From positions 66,139-130,138 of the forward strand of contig JAFGOY010000013.1 in assembly GCA_016926255.1 (NCBI GenBank): a stretch of 64,000 nucleotides of DNA, in the 5' to 3' direction. Source of the stretch: Anaerolineae bacterium. Its GTDB lineage: Bacteria > Chloroflexota > Anaerolineae > Aggregatilineales > UBA3940. Within the stretch, counting starts at the first letter, position 1, and each line of letters starts with the position of its first letter. A program made the translations under genes and the position numbers. A model generated the notes under the pieces. It saw nothing but the letters and a program-made list of their open reading frames with translations, searched no databases and was not told the DNA's origin. Positions 41,420-50,367 of the stretch are shown piece by piece.

Positions 41420-43378
41420 ATGAAAAGACACTGGCTCAAAAAGACTTTTATCCTGACCATTATCCTGACCATCCTGATCGGCATCCCGACAGCTGGCGTG
41501 CTGGCCGCCCCGGACAATCAGGGCACGGTGACGGTCACGGCGACAGACTACGTCAAGATGCGCAGCGGCCCCGGCGTGGAATACGAACAGATCGGGCAGC
41601 TTCCCATCGGAGAGACGGTGCCCCTGATCGGCAAGAGCATCGACGGCACATGGTACTTTTTCGAGTACAACGGCACGAGCGGCTGGGGAAGCTATGTTTA
41701 CCTGCAAGTCAACGGTGACATCAACAGTGTACCGATCATCAGCGCGGCGAATACGTCGGCTGTGGTGCAGGCGACAGCAACACCTATCACCGGGCTGCGT
41801 GCACGCAGCGGCCCCGGTACAGAGTACACACAGGTCGCCAGTGCCGACGCACTGATTCCAGTACCGGTACTGGGCCGCAACGCCGACGGAAGCTGGATTC
41901 TGATCGATGTGAACGGCGTCACCGGGTGGGTGGCGGCGCGCTTTTGCGAGGTCGACCGGAACGTGATGAGCCTGTCGATATCCAATGCCGAGGGTGGAGC
42001 CACCCCACCGGCACCCGCGCCACAGGCGCAGCCAGATCAGCCCACCGCTGAACCTACAACCGAAACACCCGCTCCGGCGCAGCCTGCCGCCTCACCACCA
42101 GCCACATCATCGTCGGTGACGGCGGTTCCACAGGCCAGATTGCGCATTCGAAGCGGCCCGAACGACCAGGAACCGCAGATCGGCACCGCCGAACCGCTTG
42201 TTCCCCTGCCCGTGCTGGGCCGGAACGCGGTCGGCAACTGGATATTCGTGGATGCCAGCAGCACACGCGGCTGGATCGCTGCGTGGCTGTGTAACATCGA
42301 GGGGGATTATCTCAGTCTGCCGGTAACCGATGCGGCAGGCAGCAGCGTCGAAACACCGGCACAGCCCCCCGAAGCACCATCACCGGAACCGACACAGGAA
42401 CCCACGCCAACACCGGCCCCGGCCCCGGCACTGCCTCCGGCACCTGCCCCCAGCGCGGGCGGAACCTTCGAACTGGGCGGGCAGTCACACTCATTCGCCA
42501 ATGCCGGACTGATGCACGGCGCGGGGATGACCTGGATCAAAGTCCAGCAGAAGTGGGCACCGGGCGAAAACCCGGCTAACGTGGCGGGGAAGATCAACGA
42601 GGCACATGCTGCCGGATTGAAAATTCTATTGAGCATCCCCGGCCATGCCTTCCCCAGCAGCATCGACTACACGGCATACGTTGCCTACCTCGCCGGTGTC
42701 GCAGCACTCGGCCCGGATGGGATCGAAGTGTGGAACGAGATGAACCTCGACCGCGAATGGCCTAACGGACAGATCGATCCCGGCGCATACGTCAACTATA
42801 TGCTGGCCCCAGCCTACACGGCGATCAAGGCCACCAACCCGAACGTCCTAGTCATCTCCGGGGCGCTCGCGCCGACCGGGGCGAACATTCCCGGCGCGGT
42901 CGTCAGCGACGATCGCTACCTGGCGGGGATGTCTGCTGCCGGTGCCGCCAATTACATGGACTGCCTGGGCGTTCACTACAACGCCGGGGCGACTCCCCCC
43001 GATCAGGGGTTCGGGCATCCTGCCGACGGCGGCGCGGCACACTATTCATGGTACTTTGGCGGCACCTACAACCTGTACGCCAATTCGTTCCCGCGCACCA
43101 AGCTGTGCTACACGGAGATCGGCTACGTCAGCCCGGAGGGATATGGCCCACTGGCCTCGAATTTCTCGTGGGGCGCAGGGACGAGCGTCGCCGAACAGGC
43201 ACAGTGGTTGGGTCGGTCGATCCAACTACTGCGCGGCAGTGGCCGCGTCCGGCTGGTAATCGTCTTCAATGTCGATATTTCAGAATACAGCAGCACCGAC
43301 CCGCAGGCGGGCTACGCCATCCTCAGACCGGATGGATCGTGCCCGGCGTGTGGATACCTGGCAGGAGCAATGCAGTAG
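41420..43378 (+). CDS. Secreted glycoside hydrolase with three SH3b domains
   Basis: A 652-residue secreted protein. After a signal peptide (FILTIILTILIGIPTAGVLA) come three bacterial SH3 domains: about 32-105 (DYVKMRSGPGVEYEQIG), 110-185 (ITGLRARSGPGTEYTQVA) and 230-300 (QARLRIRSGPNDQEPQIG). They are separated by Pro/Ala/Thr linkers. The C-terminal 300 residues form a clan GH-A (alpha/beta)8 glycosidase: acid/base Glu440 in EVWNEMNLD and nucleophile Glu566 in CYTEIGYV. The catalytic pattern resembles GH5/GH39-like enzymes; substrate unknown. SH3b domains would attach it to cell wall or polysaccharide. The alpha-amylase gene follows within 40 bases, suggesting a shared glycan-degrading role. 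Confidence 0.9.
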   Translation: MKRHWLKKTFILTIILTILIGIPTAGVLAAPDNQGTVTVTATDYVKMRSGPGVEYEQIGQLPIGETVPLIGKSIDGTWYFFEYNGTSGWGSYVYLQVNGDINSVPIISAANTSAVVQATATPITGLRARSGPGTEYTQVASADALIPVPVLGRNADGSWILIDVNGVTGWVAARFCEVDRNVMSLSISNAEGGATPPAPAPQAQPDQPTAEPTTETPAPAQPAASPPATSSSVTAVPQARLRIRSGPNDQEPQIGTAEPLVPLPVLGRNAVGNWIFVDASSTRGWIAAWLCNIEGDYLSLPVTDAAGSSVETPAQPPEAPSPEPTQEPTPTPAPAPALPPAPAPSAGGTFELGGQSHSFANAGLMHGAGMTWIKVQQKWAPGENPANVAGKINEAHAAGLKILLSIPGHAFPSSIDYTAYVAYLAGVAALGPDGIEVWNEMNLDREWPNGQIDPGAYVNYMLAPAYTAIKATNPNVLVISGALAPTGANIPGAVVSDDRYLAGMSAAGAANYMDCLGVHYNAGATPPDQGFGHPADGGAAHYSWYFGGTYNLYANSFPRTKLCYTEIGYVSPEGYGPLASNFSWGAGTSVAEQAQWLGRSIQLLRGSGRVRLVIVFNVDISEYSSTDPQAGYAILRPDGSCPACGYLAGAMQ

Positions 43379-43417
43379 AAGGATCAACGGATCGACCAGA
43401 CAGCCGAAAGGCAAACC

Positions 43418-44824
43418 ATGATGCGTTTTCCTCAACAGCCAGCACAATGGGTGCCCGATTGGGCACAGCAGGCGCTGTTTTACCATATCTACCCACTTGG
43501 TTTTCTGGGTGCGCCCGGCAAGAACGATCTGCAAGGCGAACCCGAACCGCGCCTGGGTGAACTGCGCCAGTGGTACGACCACCTAATGCAGTTGGGGATA
43601 ACCGCCATCTACTTCGGGCCGGTGTTCGAAAGCCTGTCGCACGGGTACGATACCGTCGACTACTTCCGGGTCGACCGGCGGCTGGGCGATAATACACTGT
43701 TCAACGAGATCGTCGACGATCTACACGGGCGGGGAATTCGCGTAATACTGGATGGGGTGTTCCACCACACCAGCCGCGAATTCTTCGCCTTTCGCGATAT
43801 CCTCAAGAACAAGCGAAACTCACCATACGCGGACTGGTATCACATCAACTGGGGAGGCACCGGTCGGCTCGACGACGGGTTTGCTTACGAGGGCTGGGAA
43901 GGCCATTACAGCCTGCCAAAATTAAACCTGCAAAACCCCAAAGTGCGCAACTATATCTTCGAAGTCGTCAAGATGTGGCTGGGCGATATGGGAATCGATG
44001 GCTGGCGGCTGGATGTCGCATATGAAATCGGGCCGGAATTCTGGTGGGAGTTCCGGCGAGAATGCAAACAGGCCAACCCGGACTGTTTCCTTCTTGGGGA
44101 AGTCGTTCATGGCGATTATCGCAAGTGGGTGGCCCCCGATCTGCTCGACGCGGGAACCAACTACCAGCTTCACAAAGCGATCTGGTCGTCGCTCAACGAA
44201 GCGAACTTCTGGGAACTGAAGGCGCTGGTCGAACGGGCCTCACACAGCGAGTGGGGGCTGTACAAAGACATCGGCCTGATGAATTTCCTCAGCAACCACG
44301 ACGTGACACGAATCCTCTCCCAACTGGACGATCCCAGGCTGATCTACCCGGCACTGATCTTCCTGCTGACCGCGCCGGGCATCCCCTGCCTGTACTACGG
44401 GGACGAAGTCGGGATGAAGGGGGCGAAGGAAGACGGCGACACAGCGCTGCGACAGCCGATGCCCGCCCCTGACGACACCTGGCCAGACGCGGATCGGGAC
44501 ATCTTCAAGGTCATTACAAACCTGGCTGCGATCCGGAAAGGGCACCCGGCGCTGACGCTCGGACGGTACGCCACGCTTGAGGTCAGCGATACGGTGTTCA
44601 GCTATCTCCGCCAGCAAAGCCGCGAAATCGCGGTCGTGGTGATCAATGCCGCCGACAAAAAGACCAAACTGACGATTCCGGTAGGACGCGAGGGTATACC
44701 GGATGGCATGACCTTCACTGATCTCCTCGACTCGCAGCGCCCGGAATACACGGTACATGGCGGCAAGCTGGCCGTCGACTCGATCTGGCCGACCTGGGGG
44801 CGGGTGCTGATCGCACAAATATAA
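43418..44824 (+). CDS. GH13 alpha-amylase-family enzyme
   Basis: A 468-residue intracellular-looking (no signal peptide) member of glycoside hydrolase family 13. Conserved regions: DGVFHHTSREF, GWRLDVAYEIG with catalytic Asp199, LLGEVVHGDY with acid/base Glu228, and FLSNHDVTR with Asp295. The N-terminal AQQALFYHIYPLGFLGAP is the usual start of the barrel and a C-terminal beta domain is present. Lack of the extra N-terminal domain and the overall layout suggest a maltodextrin-cleaving or transferring enzyme. The exact specificity is open. It is close behind the SH3b-glycosidase gene, and the adenosine-kinase homologue follows 35 bases on. Confidence 0.94.
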   Translation: MMRFPQQPAQWVPDWAQQALFYHIYPLGFLGAPGKNDLQGEPEPRLGELRQWYDHLMQLGITAIYFGPVFESLSHGYDTVDYFRVDRRLGDNTLFNEIVDDLHGRGIRVILDGVFHHTSREFFAFRDILKNKRNSPYADWYHINWGGTGRLDDGFAYEGWEGHYSLPKLNLQNPKVRNYIFEVVKMWLGDMGIDGWRLDVAYEIGPEFWWEFRRECKQANPDCFLLGEVVHGDYRKWVAPDLLDAGTNYQLHKAIWSSLNEANFWELKALVERASHSEWGLYKDIGLMNFLSNHDVTRILSQLDDPRLIYPALIFLLTAPGIPCLYYGDEVGMKGAKEDGDTALRQPMPAPDDTWPDADRDIFKVITNLAAIRKGHPALTLGRYATLEVSDTVFSYLRQQSREIAVVVINAADKKTKLTIPVGREGIPDGMTFTDLLDSQRPEYTVHGGKLAVDSIWPTWGRVLIAQI

Positions 44825-44859
44825 CTTTTGAAAACGAACCATAACCGGGAGATGCAGCG

Positions 44860-45348
44860 ATGGAAATACTATCAGTCAAAATCGAAAAGCCGGAAGAACT
44901 CAACTTCATTCTGGGCCAGACACATTTCATCAAGACGGTGGAGGATGTCTACGAAGTACTGGTTACCGCCGTGCCGGGGATCAAGTTCGGGGTGGCTTTT
45001 TGTGAGGCGTCCGGCCCGTGTCTGATCCGCAAGACGGGCACCGACGACGCGATGATCGATCTGGCGGTCAAAAACGCCGAGGCCATCGGGGCAGGGCACA
45101 GCTTCATCGTCTTCCTGGGGCAGGGCTTCTACCCGATCAACGTGCTGAACGCGATCAAGCAGGTGCCGGAAGTCTGCCGGATTTTCTGCGCGACCGCCAA
45201 CCCGACCGAGGTGCTGGTCGCCGAGACGGAGCAGGGCCGCGGCATTCTGGGCGTCGTGGATGGGTTCAGACCGAAGGGAATCGAAGGTGACGCAGAGACA
45301 GCACATCGTAAGGAGTTCCTGCGGATGATCGGCTACAAGCAACAGTAG
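44860..45348 (+). CDS. Adenosine-specific kinase (DUF355 family)
   Basis: A 162-residue protein of the family known from archaea and some bacteria as adenosine-specific kinase. Family marks are [83 protein letters not shown] and the C-terminal [17 protein letters not shown]. The length is normal. The annotated activity is phosphorylation of adenosine; biochemical support is limited. GGGAG lies upstream of the ATG. It ends a plus-strand run from 40845 to 45348 and is followed by a terminator. Confidence 0.9.
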   Translation: MEILSVKIEKPEELNFILGQTHFIKTVEDVYEVLVTAVPGIKFGVAFCEASGPCLIRKTGTDDAMIDLAVKNAEAIGAGHSFIVFLGQGFYPINVLNAIKQVPEVCRIFCATANPTEVLVAETEQGRGILGVVDGFRPKGIEGDAETAHRKEFLRMIGYKQQ

Positions 45349-45403
45349 ACCATGTCTGTTGCAAAAGGCGAACATAAGCAAGGGCGTAATTCGCAGATAA
45401 TCT

Positions 45404-45436
45404 TTAGAGGGCAGCCGGAGCGGCTGCTCTTTTTCG
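45404..45436. terminator. Terminator between convergent genes
   Basis: GCAGCCG-gag-CGGCTGC with an imperfect AGAGG/TCT extension, then TTTTT on the plus strand. It ends the adenosine-kinase gene; the minus-strand thioredoxin-fold gene converges on it. Confidence 0.82.
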
Positions 45437-45754
45437 TTACACCCCCAGCCGTTCCTTGAGGGCAGCGACGATCATATCGTAGGTGGGGTGACCCAGCATT
45501 CCCTCATCGCTGAAATAGGATCGCAGGCGCAGGCCAGCCGATGCCCCCTTCGTGGGGAACAGGTCTTCGCCGTTGACGCGAATGGTCGGCGACCCGATAA
45601 ACTTGTATTCGAACGCCTTGCGGTCGCTTTCGATCAGCCAATAATCAAAATTGGCTTCCAGGCCCAGGTCTTGCAAAGCCCGCTGAACCAGTTCGTCGGC
45701 GGTTTCCCAATCGGTGCAATCTTTTGTAAACAGGATATCTACCTGTAGGTCCAT
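45437..45754 (-). CDS. Thioredoxin-fold protein with a single active-site cysteine
   Basis: A protein of about 105 residues. It begins MDLQVDILFTKDCTDWETADEL, where the usual CxxC is reduced to CTDW, and carries the GSPTIRVNGEDLFP segment typical of glutaredoxin-like proteins with the cis-proline. It resembles small thioredoxin-like proteins often annotated near mercury or organometal genes, but no such genes are here. The remaining cysteine could act in a monothiol mechanism. Three possible starts lie close together; ATG 45754 has GGAG seven bases upstream. Confidence 0.72.
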   Translation of the reverse strand: MDLQVDILFTKDCTDWETADELVQRALQDLGLEANFDYWLIESDRKAFEYKFIGSPTIRVNGEDLFPTKGASAGLRLRSYFSDEGMLGHPTYDMIVAALKERLGV

Positions 45755-45871
45755 CATCACGCTCCATCGAACGCGCTTAAAGACTGATCAGACTATTCTC
45801 ATAGCTAGTTTACGCCAAGCAGGGCGGTTGTCAATAATTTTCTATGGGGCGAAGCACCGCCCCCCGACTTT

Positions 45872-48559
45872 TTACATTTGGTCGTTCCCCTTAGCGCGAA
45901 AGTCCGCCAGCAGACGGTCGAGCAGGCGGCGTTCATCTTCAGGCGTCGTGACGAGGCCGTCGAGCCAGGCATCACGCAGGGCATCGAGGATCGTGCCGAA
46001 GATCGGTCCCGGCTTGAGTCCATACTCGACCAGCGCCCTACCATCAACAGCCGGGGAGACGTCACGATACCGCGATGCAAAGGCAGCGATATGATCGCGG
46101 GCCAGCGCGGTTGGCGCGGCGGCCCAGACCGCCGCAAGGACGTGATCGGAGGCCGGTTTGAGCAGATTATAAACGCGGCTGGGGGGAATCGGCTCCGAGA
46201 GTTCGGGCATCCGGCTGCGAATCACCTGAACCAGGTCGAGCGTATCGACGGTGCGGCGGCGCACGTGGAGCCGGTCGCAGACGGCATGGATCGCATCACG
46301 GGTGAGGTGATAGGTCAGCAGGGCAAAATAGGGAAGCTCAAGATCGAAATTGTCACCCAGCTCATCCCAGAGCGGCGGCGCGATGGTCCTACGTACCGCA
46401 CAAAAGGCCGACTTCGTCCAGGCATCGCAAGCGAGATCGGGGTGCAGCCGGCCAAGGACGCCCAGATCGCTCAGGCGGGTAAAAACCCGCTCCGGCTCGC
46501 GTTCGGCGAGGCTCTGCTCGATCTCGTGCTTGATCCGGTCACCGGTGACGCGGTCGAGGAGGGGTATGGCGTGGGTCATCAACTCGGCAGTGCGCGGCTC
46601 GATCTCGAAACCGCGCTGCGTCTTCGGCGAACGGAAACGCTGCTCGAAGCGAACCGCCCGGAGAATACGGGTCGGGTCGTCGACAAAGCTCAGGGAATGA
46701 AGCACCCGGATTCGACGCTCGCGAAGGTCGGCTTTGCCGCCGTAGAAATCGAGAATATGGCCAAAATGGCGCGGATCGAGGCGGATCGCCAGCGTGTTGA
46801 TCGTGAAATCGCGGCGGTGGAGATCGGCCTTGATGCTGCTGCGCTCGACTTCGGGCAGGACGGTCGGCTCGTCGTAGAACTCGGTGCGGGCAGTCACGAA
46901 ATCGATCCGCATGGGGAGTTCTTCATCGCCCGGTTCGGCGGCATCCAACTGCCGGGCGATCTCGCGCCAAGTTTGCGCCGTTAGAATCCATTCACCGGTG
47001 CCAAAGCGGGCATGGGAGCGCATCTCGCCACCGAAAGTGTTCTTCAGTTTGCGGGTCAGGGCAATGGCATCGCCCTCGACAACAAAGTCGATGTCGATCA
47101 CGGGGATATCAAGCAGCGGATCGACCGAGGTTGAGAGCAGGAGATCGCGCACGCCGCCCCCGACGAGATAAAGACTGCCGCCAAGCTCATCGGCCAGCCG
47201 ACCGGCGGTACGGAGCAGGGCAAGCAGTACTTCCGGGAGGGCCAGTTCAAGCGCATGGGTGACGGTCGAGTTGCGGGAGACAGAATCATTATGGCCGAGG
47301 TGCTTGATCAGGTCGGTGCGGGTGACGACACCAGTGATCGCCCCTGATTCATCGACGACCGGAATCTGGCCCCAGCCGGTGATCATCATCGTTTGCTGCA
47401 ACGTGGCGATGGATTCGCCGGGCCGGACGGTGACCTCGCCCGCATCCATCAACTGGTCGATGCGAACTCCGGTCAGGCCGTGCCCCAGCGCCCGGTCGAC
47501 GGCGCGGCGGGTCAGCAGGCCGATCACACGGCCACCCTCGACGACCGGGAAGCCCTCGAAGCCATAGCGCTGCATCTGGCGGGCGGCGTCCTTGACTTTC
47601 GTCTGCGGGGAAAGGGTCTGGACGCCGTGAGACATCAGGTCGGAGACGGTGAGGGTGGGATGGATATACCCCGGCAGCAGGTCACGAAGCGCCTGCCGGG
47701 CATCGCCCAGGGACATATCGCGGAGGATCGCCGCCGACGCCCGGCCATGCCCACCGCCGCCGAAATACTCGGCGATCTGGCCTACGTCGATGGCATCGAC
47801 CGTGCTGCGGGCGACAAGCTGGATGTGGTGACCGAGATCGACCAGGACGAAGACCGCCGCAGGATCGAGCAGGTCGCGCAGTTTGTGGGCGAGCGTGGCG
47901 ATCTCCTCGACCAGTTCGGGCGCGGAAGCGGCGGCGATCACAACCGGGTAGCCTTCGACCTCGAAGGTCTCGGCGCTTTCCTGGAGATCGTCGAACAGAC
48001 TCAACTGGTCTTCGGCCAGGGCATAATGCAGAAAATCGGTGACGACATCGAGCAGCGCACCCCGCTCAAGGAGCCAGGCCGCCGCGTAGACATCACGCGG
48101 GGTGGTCGAGCCATAGCTCAGCGAACCGGTGTCCTCGTAGATACCCAGCAGCAGCGCCGTCGCCTCGATTGAGGTCAGCGGGATGCGCTCCTCGCGGAGA
48201 CGCTCACAAAGGATGCTGGTCACCGCGCCGGTCGGCTCAATCGTGATTTTCCACTCCGGGTTCAGGCCATCACGCAGATCGTGATGGTCGATGATCTGCA
48301 CCTCGGTTTGATCGGTCATGCCGCGCAGGGTTTGCATCGTTTGCGTATCGACAACCACCACCTTACCGACCGGCTCCTTGGGCAGGTCTTTGGGACGCAA
48401 AAAGGGAAGCTCATCCCAGTAAAGGGTGGTGAAATGGCGCACATTGCGATTGAGTCGATTAGACAGCACAGGCAGCGCGTCAGGCATCAGCTTGTGAGCA
48501 GCGAGCTGCGATGCGAGCGCGTCAAAATCGGCGTTGTCGTGAGTCAGAATCAAATCCAT
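45872..48559 (-). CDS. DHH-CBS-CBS-polynucleotide (CCA/A) nucleotidyltransferase fusion
   Basis: An 895-residue multi-domain protein. Residues 1-300 form a DHH/DHHA1 phosphoesterase with all metal motifs (THDNADFDALAS, VVVDTQT, IDHHDLR, GIYEDTGSLSY; GGGGHGRASA in DHHA1). Two CBS modules follow (about 310-430: VSDLMSHGVQTL, IDQLMDAGEVTV). The class II nucleotidyltransferase (about 455-895) shows GGGVRDLLL, the DxD of VIDIDFVVEGDA, RRDFTINTLAI and DPTRILRAVRFEQRF. This matches the known CBS/DHH-containing CCA- or A-adding enzyme that completes tRNA 3' ends. No second CCA enzyme is visible. Whether it adds CCA or only A cannot be told from sequence. Confidence 0.94.
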   Translation of the reverse strand: MDLILTHDNADFDALASQLAAHKLMPDALPVLSNRLNRNVRHFTTLYWDELPFLRPKDLPKEPVGKVVVVDTQTMQTLRGMTDQTEVQIIDHHDLRDGLNPEWKITIEPTGAVTSILCERLREERIPLTSIEATALLLGIYEDTGSLSYGSTTPRDVYAAAWLLERGALLDVVTDFLHYALAEDQLSLFDDLQESAETFEVEGYPVVIAAASAPELVEEIATLAHKLRDLLDPAAVFVLVDLGHHIQLVARSTVDAIDVGQIAEYFGGGGHGRASAAILRDMSLGDARQALRDLLPGYIHPTLTVSDLMSHGVQTLSPQTKVKDAARQMQRYGFEGFPVVEGGRVIGLLTRRAVDRALGHGLTGVRIDQLMDAGEVTVRPGESIATLQQTMMITGWGQIPVVDESGAITGVVTRTDLIKHLGHNDSVSRNSTVTHALELALPEVLLALLRTAGRLADELGGSLYLVGGGVRDLLLSTSVDPLLDIPVIDIDFVVEGDAIALTRKLKNTFGGEMRSHARFGTGEWILTAQTWREIARQLDAAEPGDEELPMRIDFVTARTEFYDEPTVLPEVERSSIKADLHRRDFTINTLAIRLDPRHFGHILDFYGGKADLRERRIRVLHSLSFVDDPTRILRAVRFEQRFRSPKTQRGFEIEPRTAELMTHAIPLLDRVTGDRIKHEIEQSLAEREPERVFTRLSDLGVLGRLHPDLACDAWTKSAFCAVRRTIAPPLWDELGDNFDLELPYFALLTYHLTRDAIHAVCDRLHVRRRTVDTLDLVQVIRSRMPELSEPIPPSRVYNLLKPASDHVLAAVWAAAPTALARDHIAAFASRYRDVSPAVDGRALVEYGLKPGPIFGTILDALRDAWLDGLVTTPEDERRLLDRLLADFRAKGNDQM

Positions 48560-48781
48560 AGTGAGATGGATTGTAGTTAGAAAAAAGGAAAAAGGAAAAA
48601 GATCATAAGGGGCTTTCAGGTCGGCAGGTGAAAAACTCGAACCGCAGAGGACGGCGGCCAGAATGGTCGCTTGGGAGTTTCGCCTGCGGCGAAACGTCCA
48701 CGCAAAGGAAAAGGCAAGGCAGAACCATGCCGCTCATTCTGCCTTACCGAACCTGTATGCAGCGCCTTTCCGGTACGTCGA

Positions 48782-49057
48782 TCAGTTCTCGCGGCTGCCC
48801 AGCGGCTCGAACTGCGGCTCTGATTTCTCTTTGGCCTCACGGCCATTCGAACCGGTGTTGGCTACCGGGGCGGTATCTTCCGGCATGACGATAGCCAGAA
48901 TGATATAGGCAAAGAGGCCAACCCCCTCCATGAGAAACAGCAGCGCAAAAACCATGCGGACAATGGTCGGATCGATTTGAAAATAGTTCGCCAATCCGCC
49001 GCACACGCCAAAGATCATCTTATCGCTGCTGCTGCGGGTAAATCTTTTTTCGGTCAT
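48782..49057 (-). CDS. PspC-domain membrane protein
   Basis: A 91-residue protein with a single PspC domain: RFTRSSSDKMIFGVCGGLANYFQIDPTIVRMVFALLFLMEGVGLFAYIILAIVMP. The Gly-rich FGVCGGLA turn is followed by two membrane helices; the C-terminal 30 residues are polar and probably cytoplasmic. PspC proteins act in envelope stress responses; no PspA is present here. ATG 49057 has AGGAG eight bases upstream; a TTG at 49075 would overlap that site. Confidence 0.92.
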   Translation of the reverse strand: MTEKRFTRSSSDKMIFGVCGGLANYFQIDPTIVRMVFALLFLMEGVGLFAYIILAIVMPEDTAPVANTGSNGREAKEKSEPQFEPLGSREN

Positions 49058-49177
49058 TCCTCTGTCTCCTGACAACCAATGAATGGGTTATTCAAATGAT
49101 ATTACGTAGATGGAATAAAAAAGGTTGCAGTCAGCCGACAGCGCCGATATCCCGGTGGGGAGACGTCAGTTTGAGGG

Positions 49178-49206
49178 TTGGACAGACTCGAAAGTCGGGC
49201 TAAACT
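49178..49206 (+). promoter_or_regulatory. Promoter of the CAP-LysM gene
   Basis: TTGGAC (49178-49183), a 17-base spacer and TAAACT (49201-49206). The predicted start near 49213 supports the ATG at 49232 as the true start codon. Confidence 0.55.
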
Positions 49207-49231
49207 CTGGCGCGGAACGGATGGGATAGGG

Positions 49232-50314
49232 ATGAGAATCACAATACTGCAAGCAATCAAAAACACAGCGAGCGCCGCGCTGATCGCCGGGCTGGTGCTG
49301 ATCACGCCATACGCGACCGCCAGGGCGAACGAACCGTCCCAATCAGGTGATGCGGCGCTGGTGATCGACCTGATCAACCAGCTCCGGGCCGAATACGGGC
49401 TGGCCCCCTACACGGTCAATGCCACGCTGATGGCGGTCGCGCAGAGTCACGCCGACTACCAGGCATCGACCGGAACGCTGACGCACTACGGCGCGAACGG
49501 GTCACGCCCGCGTGACCGGGTGATCGCCGCCGGGTACGGCCCGGCGGGAACAACCTTCGTCCACGAGAACATCTACGGCGGCGGAAACGGAACGCCCTAC
49601 GACGCCGTCAACTGGTGGCGGAACAGCGCGATCCACCTCCAGGGGATGACTCAGACCGGCATACGCGATATCGGGACAGGGGTCAGCCGGTCGGCAGATG
49701 GGCGAACCTATTATGTCGCCCTCTTCGCGATGACCTCCGGGAGCGGGCAGGCACAGGCGACAACCAGCGAGCAGCCCGCAGCGGTGCCCGCATCATCGGC
49801 GATTGACCCGGCGGAAGTGGTCAGCGCGGTGATCGTCGCCACACCAGACGCGGACGGTGCGCTGTGGCACACGGTCGAACAGGGGCAGGCAGTGTGGCAT
49901 ATCGCCGCCGCTTACAATGTCGACGTGTACGATCTGTTAGCCCTGAACGGGCTGACCGAAGACAACCCGCTGATCTTCCCCGGCGACCGGCTGCTGATCC
50001 AGCCGATCCCAACACCGACGCCAACCCGGTCACCGACTATCACCCCGGAAGCATCGGCGACGGCAGCACCGTCCACCACCACCCGCACACCTGAGCCATC
50101 GAGCGGAGAGGTGATCGAGCAGAAAAACACCCCTGAGCCGCAGAAAGATGACACTGGCGGGCGATTTAGCGAATCGGCGCTTAAACGCAGCCCCGGCGTG
50201 GCCGCCGCCCTCGGAATCATTGGAGGAACCGGTGTAATCCTGATCGCCACCGGCCTCATCGCCCGAAGGAAACCAATCCGTAACAAAAATGATAAATCCT
50301 CCACCGCGCAATAA
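49232..50314 (+). CDS. Secreted CAP (SCP)-domain protein with LysM and C-terminal membrane anchor
   Basis: A protein of about 360 residues. A signal peptide (TASAALIAGLVLITPYATA) is followed by a CAP/SCP domain (about 40-180: LVIDLINQLRAEYGLAPYTVNATLM, HADYQASTGTLTHYGANG, FVHENIYGG, INWWRNSAIHLQGM-type core). A LysM-like module comes next (WHTVEQGQAVWHIAAAYNVDVYDLLALNGLTEDNPLIFPGDRLLI), then a Thr/Pro-rich stalk and a transmembrane helix (GVAAALGIIGGTGVILIATGLIA) with a basic tail. LysM binds peptidoglycan; the CAP domain may be a hydrolase or binding domain. There is no LPXTG-type motif, so the helix is probably a plain membrane anchor. Confidence 0.9.
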   Translation: MRITILQAIKNTASAALIAGLVLITPYATARANEPSQSGDAALVIDLINQLRAEYGLAPYTVNATLMAVAQSHADYQASTGTLTHYGANGSRPRDRVIAAGYGPAGTTFVHENIYGGGNGTPYDAVNWWRNSAIHLQGMTQTGIRDIGTGVSRSADGRTYYVALFAMTSGSGQAQATTSEQPAAVPASSAIDPAEVVSAVIVATPDADGALWHTVEQGQAVWHIAAAYNVDVYDLLALNGLTEDNPLIFPGDRLLIQPIPTPTPTRSPTITPEASATAAPSTTTRTPEPSSGEVIEQKNTPEPQKDDTGGRFSESALKRSPGVAAALGIIGGTGVILIATGLIARRKPIRNKNDKSSTAQ

Positions 50315-50330
50315 CGTACAGTGGTGTATA

Positions 50331-50351
50331 ATCAAGTAAGCAGTGCTTGAT
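50331..50351. other. Short inverted repeat before the coiled-coil gene
   Basis: ATCAAG...CTTGAT (extendable by one base on each side), next to a TATAAT -10-like hexamer near 50325, just upstream of the ATG at 50368. A possible operator; low certainty. Confidence 0.3.
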
Positions 50352-50367
50352 TTGGGAGACACGAGGA

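Noticed and set aside
48678-48694. TTTCGCC-tgc-GGCGAAA hairpin between the CCA-enzyme and PspC genes
   Set aside because: A short stem with no T-run; it could arise by chance in this GC-rich sequence.
49232-50314. CAP-LysM protein as a substrate of the sortase at 61803-62531
   Set aside because: The C-terminal helix and basic tail look like a sorting signal, but no LPXTG or similar motif precedes the helix.
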